64,000 bases of DNA from positions 248,001 through 312,000 of the forward strand of contig CAJNOJ010000026.1 in the NCBI GenBank assembly GCA_905250025.1, read 5' to 3'. The notes beneath the pieces are model-generated. The model saw only the letters and a list, made by a program, of their open reading frames with translations, was not told the origin of the DNA and did not search any database. The number at the start of each line of letters is the position of its first letter. The stretch's first letter is position 1. The translations under genes were made by a program, and so were the position numbers. This document shows positions 12,801-22,196 of the stretch, one piece after another. Source of the DNA: Adineta ricciae. Lineage: Eukaryota > Rotifera > Eurotatoria > Adinetida > Adinetidae.

Positions 12801-14838
12801 ATGTCGATCCTATCGCGAGCTGCATTTAGTCATTTGTCATCGCTAAAAGTCGGCAGTGGAACTAGCCATGTGTTTCGTTTTACGCGCTCTCTACAATCTA
12901 CTGCAACCGACTCAACACCTGACACGATGGATCTAGACAGCGAGAATCAACAAGAAGATCATGGGTACGAATTTGTTTTAGTTCGATATAGAATTTTGCA
13001 ATTTGAATCGATTGAATAGAACCGGTTTTTACACTATGGTGGAGAAATTCTACGATCGTGCTGCTAAGATTCTCGAAGATAAATTAGTCGAAGATATGAA
13101 AAAAACTAAACTCACCGATGAACAAAAACAAACCAAAGTTCGTGGAATTTTAACGATGATGAAACCACCGAATTACGTTTTGTCCATCACCTTTCCCGTT
13201 CGACGTGACAATGGCGAATGGGAATTAATCGAAGCATGGCGTGCTCAACATTCGTTACATCGTACACCATGTAAAGGTGGTATTCGTTTTTCAACCGATG
13301 TCAACTTAGATGAAGTAAAAGCTCTAGCCGCATTGATGACCTTCAAATGCGCTTGTGTCAACGTGCCATTCGGCGGCGCTAAGGCCGGTGTGAAAATCAA
13401 CCCAAAAGGTATACAAAGTCAACATATTCTATCGAGATAAAACCTACCTTTGCATTTAGATTGGTCCGAAGGTGAATTAGAACGTATCACTCGTCGATTA
13501 ACAGTCGAATTGGCGAAGAAAGGTTTCATTGGACCCGGTATCGATGTTCCAGCTCCAGATATGGGCACAGGTGAACGTGAGATGGCTTGGATTGCTGACA
13601 CCTACGCATCAACAGTTGGCTGGGAAAACATCAATGCCATGGCATGCATCACGGGTAAACCCATTTTACAAGGTGGTATTCATGGTCGAACATCAGCCAC
13701 TGGTCGTGGTCTCTACCATGGTGTGAATAATTTTATTAACGAGAAGTTCTACATGGATAAAATTGGTTTGACAACTGGTTTAGTCGGCAAAACATTTATT
13801 GTTCAAGTATGTTCATAATTTCGAAATGCAAGATAATTTTGACTTGGAATTTCACAGGGCTTCGGTAATGTCGGTCTTCATTCAGCCCGTTATTTGACAC
13901 GACATGGTGCCAAATGTGTTGGTGTACTCGAATGGGATGCAGCTATCATCAATCGAGATGGTATCGATCCCAAAGCACTCGAAGAGTATAAACTCGAACA
14001 TGGAACAATCAAAGGTTTTCCTGGTGCTCAACCTTACGACAATGCGGATAAAAAAGAATTACTCTGCGAAGCGTGTGACATTCTTGTGCCCGCCGCTAGT
14101 GAACAACAAATCACATCTAAAAATGCACGTCGTATCAAAGCTAAAGTAAGCTGTCGATGAACATTTGATCGGCAGTCTTGATCGAATGAAATTTTCAATA
14201 GATCATCGCCGAGGGTGCCAATGGTCCGACAACTCCAGCCGCTGATAAGATTCTTCTATCGAAGAATGTTTTAGTTATTCCAGATATGTATATTGTAAGT
14301 ATTCATTTGGAACACATGTTCTTTGAATTATTTCAATTGCGATAAAGAACGCCGGTGGTGTTACCGTTTCATACTTTGAATGGCTAAAAAATCTCAATCA
14401 TACATCGTATGGTCGATTAACTTTTAAATATCAACGTGATACGAACTACTCACTTCTTGGTAAGATATAGAAAAAGTCGTGGGCGAAATCAGATAATTCG
14501 TCCTGTTTAGAAAGTGTACAAGGTTCATTAGAAGCTAAGTTTGGAAAAATGGGAGGCAAAATCCCTATTGTAAGTTCTCTTCGATGAACGATTCCTGTCG
14601 ACATGCGCCTATTCCCTAGATTCCAAGTGACAACTTTTACAAACGCATGGCCGGTGCTTCTGAAGCTGATATTGTCCATTCAGGTCTCGAGCAAACCATG
14701 GAACGTTCAGCGCGAGCAATTATGCAAACAGCACAACGCTTCAATTTAGGTTTAGATTTACGTACTGCTGCCTACGCCACTTCGTTAGAGAAAATCTACA
14801 ATGTCTATTCAGCTGCTGGAATGACATTCGGCGGTTAA
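12801..14838 (+). CDS. GLUD: Glutamate dehydrogenase, first tandem copy (GDH-a, block 1)
   Basis: Mitochondrial NAD(P)-dependent enzyme interconverting glutamate with 2-oxoglutarate and ammonium. Eight exons (12801-12964, 13020-13408, 13460-13806, 13858-14145, 14202-14294, 14348-14459, 14511-14569, 14620-14838) give 556 residues, the animal length. The N-terminus is Ser/Arg-rich (import signal). The substrate lysine segments [10 protein letters not shown] and [14 protein letters not shown] are intact, as are [17 protein letters not shown] and the Rossmann segment [13 protein letters not shown]. An animal-type antenna insertion ([20 protein letters not shown]) is present, so allosteric control of the animal kind is possible. 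The start ATG lies two bases after an acceptor-like ttttag. GDH-b follows after only 129 bp. The middle exons have been homogenised with GDH-b. Confidence 0.95.
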
Positions 14839-14967
14839 TCAAGCAAAACAGATCTTCTTATAAATTTCTTTTTTTTCACCCCGATGTTTTTATTTTAAGT
14901 CCCATAGGCGATAAAAAAGGAAGGAATGATTATTTGAGTCATTTTTTTTTATAGATAAAAGTAAGAA
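14839..14967 (+). promoter_or_regulatory. 129-bp GDH-a/GDH-b spacer with T-tract and AG
   Basis: The only DNA between the two GDH genes. It ends with a run of T followed by atag, about 15 nt before the GDH-b ATG (block 2: tttttctttatag). Spliced-leader trans-splicing is known in bdelloid rotifers, and a pyrimidine tract plus AG without an upstream donor is what an SL acceptor looks like. A conventional compact promoter is the alternative. Confidence 0.4.
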
Positions 14968-16929
14968 ATGTTGAACGCTACCGTTCGTCATAATCGATCG
15001 TTATATCGATTATCCACTTTATCCTATCACACATCAGCGATATTGAATGCCGCCTCTCAACCAGCAGCACCACAACAAGCCGGTCCAGGGCATTTTGGAT
15101 TTTATCGTCAAGTAGAACTATTTTATGATCGTGCTGCTTCAATTCTCGAAGATAAATTAGTCGATGATATGGTTAAATCAAAATTACCGGATGATATGAA
15201 ACGTAAAAAAGTCAAGGGTATCTTGAAAATCATTAAACCATGCAATCACGTTTTGGAAATGCGCTTTCCCATACGCAAGGATAATGGAGAATTACACATG
15301 ATTGAAGCATATCGTGCACAACATTCTCAACATCGTACACCATGTAAAGGTGGTATTCGTTATTCATTGGATGTGAACTTAGATGAAGTAAAAGCTCTAG
15401 CTGCATTGATGACATATAAATGTGCTTGTGTGGATGTACCATTTGGTGGTGGTAAAGCTGGTGTGAAAATCAACCCAAAAGGTATAAAAAGTCAACATAT
15501 TCTCTCGAGATAAAACCTACCTTGACCTATCTTTGCATTTAGATTGGTCCGAAGGTGAATTAGAACGTATCACTCGTCGATTAACAGTCGAATTGGCAAA
15601 GAAAGGTTTCATTGGACCCGGTATCGATGTTCCAGCTCCAGATATGGGCACAGGTGAACGTGAAATGGCTTGGATTGCTGATACTTACGCATCAACAGTT
15701 GGCTGGGAAGAAATTCATGCCAATGGTTGTGTCACTGGTAAACCAATTCTGGTCGGAGGTATTCATGGTCGAACATCAGCCACTGGTCGTGGTCTCTACC
15801 ATGGTGTCGATAACTTTGCCAACGAAGCTTCGTTCATGTAAGAGTACAAACAAGTCGTTTTGTTTTTTTTTTGTACAACAGTGTATGTTCAGGGGCATGG
15901 TTGGTCTTTTACCCGGTCTTGCTGGAAAATCGTTCATTGTTCAAGTATGTATACTAATGTATGTCGTTATTGTTTGAAGAAACACTTGTGTTTGAAGGGT
16001 TTTGGTAATGTCGGTCTTCACTCTATGCGTTATTTGACACGACATGGTGCCAGATGTGTTGGTGTACTCGAATGGGATGCTGCTATCGTCAATCCTGAAG
16101 GCATTGATCCCAAAGCACTCGAAGACTATAAACTCGAACATGGAACAATCAAAGGTTTTCCTGGCGCTCAACCTTACGACAAACAACCTAAAGAAGATTT
16201 GCTCTGCGAAGCGTGTGACATTCTTGTACCAGCAGCAAGCGAAAGGCAAATTACTACTGACAACGCACATCGTATCCAAGCACGCATCATCGCCGAAGTA
16301 AATGATCTTATTTTCAGAGCTAAAAAATGAATACAATCCCTTCAATTTCTTATTTAGGGTGCCAATGGTCCAACAACACCAGAAGCTGATGTTATCTTAC
16401 TGAAGAATAATGTTCTAGTAATTCCAGGTACGTGAAATACGAGTATTTATCAGCTGTGAGTAAACTGACAATTATTCTAGATTTATATATCAATGCCGGT
16501 GGTGTCACAGTTTCTTACTTCGAATGGTTAAAGAACTTAAGTCATGTTAGTTATGGTCGATTAACATTCAAATATCAACGTGATACAAACTACTCATTAC
16601 TAGGTAATTTTTGACATCATCTTATTCGGGTTAACCTTTGTTTCTTTCTAGAATCTGTTCAAAGCTCATTAGAAGCTAAATTCGGTCGTATGGGAGGAAA
16701 GATTCCAATCCATCCCAGTGACGAATTTTTGAAACGCATGGCTGGTGCATCTGAAAAAGATATCGTTCATTCGGGTCTTGAACAAACGATGGAGAAAGCA
16801 GCACGTGCTATCATGCAAACAGCTATGCGTTATAATCTTGGTCTTGATATCCGTACAGCAGCATATGTGAACGCTATTGAAAAGATTTACAATGTTTATG
16901 TTAGTGCTGGCATCACATTTGGATCATAG
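14968..16929 (+). CDS. GLUD: Glutamate dehydrogenase, second tandem copy (GDH-b, block 1)
   Basis: Paralogue of GDH-a with the same reaction and the same mitochondrial placement (N-terminal [19 protein letters not shown] has import-signal character). Seven exons (14968-15481, 15543-15837, 15893-15944, 15998-16297, 16358-16427, 16481-16603, 16652-16929) give 543 residues. Catalytic segments [10 protein letters not shown] and [14 protein letters not shown], the nucleotide-binding [13 protein letters not shown] and the antenna are intact. Exon structure differs from GDH-a: no intron in the leader region, an extra intron before [11 protein letters not shown], and one fewer near the 3' end. Exon 1 is clearly diverged from GDH-a, while exon 2 and its preceding intron are almost identical to it, a sign of gene conversion. 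The gene is convergent with the phosphatase gene, 286 bp away. Confidence 0.95.
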
Positions 16930-17215
16930 ATTTGTTTTCTCATCCTTCCCATTTGCTTTTCACACGCAAACTTATAAAACAGAACAGAGAAGCATTGCTT
17001 CAAACACAGTTATATTCTATCAGTCTATTTTTCGTTATTTTAACTCACGAAATTTTAACTTCATATCTTACAGCATATTGTCTATCCTAAATGATCGTTT
17101 GGATCGATGATTTTTTTTTCTCTGTAGAATTTATTTCGAAAAAATAGAAAAAAAAGGTTGAATGACGACTTAATTATAAAAAGAAAAATAAGCGAATAGA
17201 TTACAATAGACATAA

Positions 17216-18295
17216 CTATGGAATTTTGCTTAGTAGATTATGTTCCACTGCGTCGATTCTCTTCTGTCCTACTTGTCTTGCTGTAATTGATCGTGTTCGA
17301 TTAATTATTAACAAGGCTTGATCGATATCGAATTGGCACAGTCGCAGCAATAAGTAGGTGATGGCACCGGTTCGATGTAAACCAGCTGCACAATGAATGA
17401 TCATTTTTACAGGTGCGCTTTCGGTACTGTTCAAAAGAAGTTCACGGATGGCCGGTGCGCGTTCAATTAATAAATCTACTGTTTCTTGTGATGATGCGAA
17501 TACTGATAATTCAGCACCTTCGATTGGAAGATGTAGCGACTGAATACCAGCGGATTGTACATGTCCGCAGATCTTTGTATTCTTATTTTCCTTCTCGTTA
17601 ATCAGAGAGAGGATGTGAGTCACACCTAAATCTTTTCGAAATCGACCTAAATCACGTCGTCCTGGTAATGGCCAACACGCAATTTGTGTATGAGCTGAAA
17701 TGGATACGAATTGCGGTTCTTTAGGTGCTGGTAATGACGGAATAGATTCATGATCATCACGGTCGATGAAAAATATATCTCCTAGAAGTTGACAACGAAT
17801 TTTGCGGAGAAAATCTTCGTAAGATTCATTGACATCTTGTACAAGAATCTTCAGTTGATATTTATATATCCTATTATTCGATGAGAATTGTCTATTCAAG
17901 ATTAACGAGGATAATTGCGAATGTTGAACATCTTTTAAAATGATAAACATCGCGTAGTCAGTCCGTTGATAATGAATGGCCGTCGATAGATAACGATCGA
18001 TCATATCTTGATTACAAACCGAAGAAACATGACAGTTATTTTTGGAAATGGGTAGATAATTCTTCGAACAAAATTCCTGAAATGCTTGCAATTCCTCTTC
18101 AGTGCTTGCCGCAATTCCAAGTCCATAATCGTCACTTTCATCTGGTTTGTTATCGATTGTACTCAACGTTTCGATACCTTGTCTTAAGATGTTAATTAGC
18201 CGAATAAGTTCATCTTTAGAATATTCTTCCAGTGCCTTGGATTCATTCGGCAAGCAGTTAAAAGCTTTGAAAAACAGCTTTTCGTACGTTGTCAT
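17216..18295 (-). CDS. Cysteine-dependent tyrosine/dual-specificity phosphatase-like protein (block 1)
   Basis: Intronless 359-residue frame. The C-terminal half carries the PTP signature HCAAGLHRTG (CX5R, catalytic Cys near residue 302), preceded by DLGVTHILSLIN and LHLPIEGA strands and followed by helices with ITARQVGQKR, the usual order in small dual-specificity phosphatases. The N-terminal 190 residues are unfamiliar: an acidic helical start, then SKNYLPISKNNCHVSS and a segment around HYQRTDYAMFIILKDV. The substrate is unknown. The start is the ATG at 18295 (MTTYEKLFFKAF), conserved in block 2; the frame upstream of it is open but has no ATG. A (TA)n tract lies 46 bp upstream. Whether it acts on protein, lipid or RNA cannot be said. 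Confidence 0.8.
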   Translation of the reverse strand: MTTYEKLFFKAFNCLPNESKALEEYSKDELIRLINILRQGIETLSTIDNKPDESDDYGLGIAASTEEELQAFQEFCSKNYLPISKNNCHVSSVCNQDMIDRYLSTAIHYQRTDYAMFIILKDVQHSQLSSLILNRQFSSNNRIYKYQLKILVQDVNESYEDFLRKIRCQLLGDIFFIDRDDHESIPSLPAPKEPQFVSISAHTQIACWPLPGRRDLGRFRKDLGVTHILSLINEKENKNTKICGHVQSAGIQSLHLPIEGAELSVFASSQETVDLLIERAPAIRELLLNSTESAPVKMIIHCAAGLHRTGAITYLLLRLCQFDIDQALLIINRTRSITARQVGQKRIDAVEHNLLSKIP

Positions 18296-18999
18296 AGTCT
18301 GATTATATTTTGTTGTTTTTCTTTCTCTTCCTCTTCGCACTATATATATATATATATATGCCTAACATTGATGCAATAACAGTCAATTTGAATTAGCTGA
18401 TGAAAGACACGTGAAGTGACGTAAGAATTGGCTGAGAAAAAAAACTTCTGTTTGACTAACCCATAGTCGAAGTTCAATTGCACTTAGTTATGATAGACGA
18501 TCGTAATCTATCATGTAATTCTATCATATATACACAAGACGAGATGTTGATGTTACGAGCCTATTACTATTTGGCGTACAACATGTTGACCTTCTGTGGT
18601 TAATAGGAAATGTAGTTCGTTTGTTTTTTCGATTCAAACAAATTTCGTATCGAATTCGGTCGAGTTGAAGTTGAATAAACATTTGTTCACTTTTCATCTG
18701 TAAGTTTATACAGGAAGCAAATTGAACTGAAAATCGAATACTGTAATCATATTAAAAGTTTCAAGATTATATTACAGACTAAATTCAACGAAAGGAAGAC
18801 AGAAAAGAAAGAGAACGACACAGATGATAATGCAAAAGGTTGAGTAACAGCCGAAGATGCATCGAATCACCGGTGGCTGTTAAGATCTTTCTATTTAAAA
18901 GAGAGAACGAAACGAGGTGCTAATCTAGATAATTGCCATTGATTTTATTACAAGAGTGAAAAAGAAGAAACTCCTGAGTTAAATTTTCAAACGAATTAT
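18296..18999. other. Intergenic between phosphatase and LDLa/four-pass gene
   Basis: About 700 bp, AT-rich, conserved in block 2 (58466-59162). Holds the (TA)n tract, the phosphatase promoter and, on the minus strand, a likely poly(A) signal (tttatt on the plus strand, 18944-18949) for the membrane-protein gene. No other gene seen. Confidence 0.55.
18341..18359. repeat. (TA)n microsatellite
   Basis: About 9.5 TA units just upstream of the phosphatase start. The matching tract in block 2 (58510-58521) has about six units, so the locus is length-variable between copies. Confidence 0.9.
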
Positions 19000-19422
19000 T
19001 CACTCATCATACGGTGTCATTTGAACAATCTCATAAACATCATTATCCACATGAAAACGCAATTTCGATTTTTCCGATTGCAATCCGCAGCAGAAGCAAC
19101 AGCTCAGTATTGTTGTGAATAAAGTTGCACCAACAGCTGCAATGATTAACCAAAATGGTAAGCCGAACCGTTCAACCTGAATTAACCAGGGATTCAAGGA
19201 ACGAATCAAGGCGTCATCTTTAAATTCATATGTATAATCAGGTCGATAAAACCGTTCGTGTACCCATTCATATAGAAAGATACCCAAAGCTCCTGCACCA
19301 CTTAAAAAACGATGCTAATGACATGAAACTAACAAATGCAAATGGGATTGAATAAAACCGCTCGACACAACTTATACAGAATAGAATTAATAAAGCCAGA
19401 AATGTTAATAATGGTGCAGCAA
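19000..19422 (-). pseudogene. 3' fragment of LDLa/four-pass membrane protein gene, frameshifted and cut at the N
   Basis: Matches the last about 140 codons of the complete gene at 59163-60247. The end of the protein (GIFLYEWVHERFYRPDYTY onward to QMTPYDE) is intact, but the homopolymer at 19304-19309 has one extra A relative to block 2 (six against five), which shifts the frame in the third membrane helix. The sequence then ends at the N, so more than half of the gene, including the LDLa-like region, is missing. Both defects sit next to an assembly mark, so sequencing or joining error is at least as likely as true decay. No promoter or start is present. Confidence 0.85.
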
Positions 19423-19423
19423 N
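19423..19423. other. Single N, chimeric junction
   Basis: The only ambiguous base in the window. On its left the sequence follows block 2 up to gcaa; on its right it is unrelated to block 2 and lies 32 nt inside an ACSL intron. It truncates two genes at once, as a scaffold join or patched gap would. Confidence 0.95.
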
Positions 19424-19454
19424 ATGAAGATACGAACTGAGCTTTATGACTGAC

Positions 19455-21220
19455 TTTGTACATGTTTTTCTTTCGATCGACGATCTTCATGGTTTTGTGT
19501 GGTGTCCATCGTCCGATATCGCCTGTGTGTAGCCAACCTTGTTCATCAATGGCTTCACGAGTCTTAGCCTCTTCCTTCAAGTAACCTTTAAAGACGGCTT
19601 TGCTTCGAAGACAGATTTCGCCAACACCGTCTTTGGCATAGTAATTCTTTTCTGGAACATCGACCAGTTTGACATGGTTCAGTGATGTGGGAATACCAGT
19701 TTCGCCGGATTCAATATCATGAACAGTCTGTGAGCAACCGATAACACATTCTGTTTGACCATAACTTTCAACGAAAAAACAAGAGAAAGCCGCACGAGAG
19801 AATCGGCACACTTCAGGTGAGAGAGGCGCACTTGAGGAAATAACACGATTGACTCGGCCGCCAAAGCCTTGACGAACTTTTTCAAAAATTAACTTGTCCC
19901 ACAGAGTGTCCTGAGAAAATTTTCCTCGCCGAATTAATGCTAATTTACTTCGAACAGCTAAGTGAAACAGAAATCGTCCTAGAAGACCTTTCTTGCGTAA
20001 TTCCAGCCGAACTTTATCGTAGAGCTTATTTAACAGACGTGGCACCATTGTAACAATCGTTGGTTTGAAGTCTCGGAAATCATCAGCCAATTTATCTACT
20101 TTGCCTTGCCAAAAGCCAATTTCGCCTCCTAGAAAAAAGTGTCAATAAATCTCGCTGACTTATATATTGGAAAAGAAACTCGTACCTAAGTAACTAATAG
20201 AAATGATTGTCCCACATCCAAATAGATGCGCTAATGGTAGGTAATTCATAACTCGTGGCGTCTCAGTTACTTGCAATATGTCAAGAGCCGATGCGATTCC
20301 ATACATAGCATAAACGAAGTTTTCATGAGTGACAATACAACCTACAAGTTTCAAAATGAAAATGATGTTGAAAATACAGTTGAAAGAGATTACCTTTAGG
20401 TTCCCCGGTGCTGCCACTTGTGTACATAATCATCGCTGTATCACTAGGTTTTGGTGGTACAATCGGAACGAGACGGTTTCTTCCGTTTTCTTTGAGATTT
20501 TCGAATGAAATTATATCTAGATTTTTCTCTTTTGCTTGACTAATCAATGCCTCTGTTGGCTCAACGAAACACACGATTGTTTTTAATGCTAATGTATCAT
20601 CTTTCCATTCGATCAAATTTTTCATACGTTGAAGATCATCAGCAAAGATCAACTTGACCTCACTTTGTTTGATAATAAATCGAACACCATCACGACCAAG
20701 TGAGTCATAGATACCAATGGGAACCATGGAGTACGGCCAAGCAGAATAGAGACACAGTGCATAGTTCACCGTGCACGATCCATAAATACCGAAAAAGGTG
20801 TCGTTTTCTGGTTTAAGACCAGTATTAATTATTCCACTACCGATTTCTTGAATCATTTTGTTGACTTGGCTACAAACGATTTATGTAGTTCTTCTTTTAT
20901 TTCTATACAATTTACTATTACTTGTACGAATAGGATTTGAACGGTTCGCCAGATGATTGCCGATATGAAAATTGTGGACGATCACCACCTATCTTGACAC
21001 CATGTAAATAACCCTCATAGATTGTTTGTACTTCAAATGTTTTCGGATCTTGCAAATGGTCTGCAAAATCAGGATGTGCATAAACATGTTCTTTTGAATC
21101 GATTTCGACAGCACCTTTGGGTGGTAATGGTTTTTTAAATAAAATTTCAAATAACGAAAAGAAATATTGAAGTAAAATACTAATTACTACGACTAATATA
21201 GTGACTACGATAATAACCAT
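19455..21220 (-). CDS. ACSL: Long-chain acyl-CoA synthetase, 3' end missing
   Basis: Activates fatty acids to acyl-CoA using ATP; the N-terminal hydrophobic segment (IIVVTILVVVISILLQYFF) anchors it to ER, mitochondrial outer or peroxisomal membrane. Four exons (20922-21220, 20394-20869, 20186-20341, 19455-20128) give 535 codons with the AMP-binding P-loop MYTSGSTGEPKG, the linker region YGQTE and GWLHTGDIGRW followed by KIVDRKKNMYK. The family continues for about 130-150 more residues, including the C-terminal lid; here the exon ends at a good donor and the intron runs into the N at 19423, so the last exons are absent from the assembly. This gene is not in block 2. The start is the ATG at 21220. 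By layout it is an ACSL1/5/6 or ACSL3/4 type; I do not choose between them. Confidence 0.92.
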
Positions 21221-22196
21221 TGTTTATAAATACAATCCTTGTTAATTGTCTATCGAAGTATATTGCTGGATGAGAACGTGATTTTTTGCTTCGAAGAAAG
21301 AAACGAAGACGAATATTTTCGTTTATTTTATATCACTTATCAATTAGATAAAGAGTACAAAGTGTGAAAAATATTGGTGCAACAATTTTCTTTTCATCTA
21401 GTAGCAAACAAAAAGATTATATAGACTTTCTTCTATTCACGTATCACCTTCAATATTACTCTATATATCGTGTTGGTTACGCACACATCAACTATACTCA
21501 TTTAATAGATGACAAATAAGAAATCTGGGCATCCTATCTATTCGGAGATAAAAAAAAAGAAGAAGCAGAGCGTCGAGTGCGAAAGTCAATATTAACAATT
21601 GTACTTTGTAATTTCATATTATCTCGCATACTATTTTTTTTTCTTTCACGTCTGTGAAATTTTACTCAGCTGTCATCGATACAATGATGAAATGAGGAGA
21701 TCACCGATGACGTCTCAATAAGGCAATTACGATACCATAGTAATCGATCGATATGCGTATCTATCCGCTTATTCGATAACGCTCGTCTGTTTCGTTTTTC
21801 TTCTCATTTCTGTTATTCATCCGACACATGCTAATCGACAGATCAATACTACAGAAGACAAGGTGATCACCATCGATTGCTGTAATCTTTTCGGAATATC
21901 AGATTTCTATTCGAGTCGATCGTAAGAAGAAAATTTTTCATTTAATTTTTGATTTTATTTTGTAATCTTCGAAAATAAAATATACACAACACAACGATTC
22001 AAATAAAATCAAAATAACAATAATACAAAATAAGAAACAAACGACTTGTTCAATTATTTTCTATGAAGATAGAAGTAAAATAATACAGACACTACTCTTG
22101 ATTATATTTCAAACCAAAAGATCTAAACTATAGAAAATAGAGTCTATTATCTTGATTGGTTGATGCAGGAGTTCCATCGCTGGCTAAGGTGCTCAT
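21221..22196. other. Intergenic between ACSL and the C/EBP-like gene
   Basis: About 980 bp, AT-rich, with the ACSL promoter and the C/EBP-like 3'UTR. No coding frame, repeat or RNA gene recognised. Confidence 0.55.

Larger units (their letters stand above)
1..19422. repeat. Block 1 of a ~19.4-kb direct segmental duplication
   Basis: The whole stretch is collinear with about 40171-59584 in the same orientation, with offsets staying between about 40162 and 40176, so only small indels separate the copies. Genes, introns and intergenic DNA are all conserved; by eye roughly 3-6 percent of bases differ. The left edge lies at or beyond the window start. The right edge is abrupt, at the N at 19423. 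Divergence of this size would fit two alleles of a bdelloid genome placed on one scaffold, or a fairly recent duplication; the sequence alone cannot decide. Confidence 0.97.

Noticed and set aside
17216..18340. 15-residue N-terminal extension of the phosphatase upstream of 18295
   Set aside because: It would need a GTG start and is not conserved in block 2; the ATG at 18295 is shared.
18341..18359. (TA)n tract as a telomeric or mobile-element end
   Set aside because: Simple microsatellite, unlike any telomere repeat, with no inverted repeats or target-site duplication nearby.
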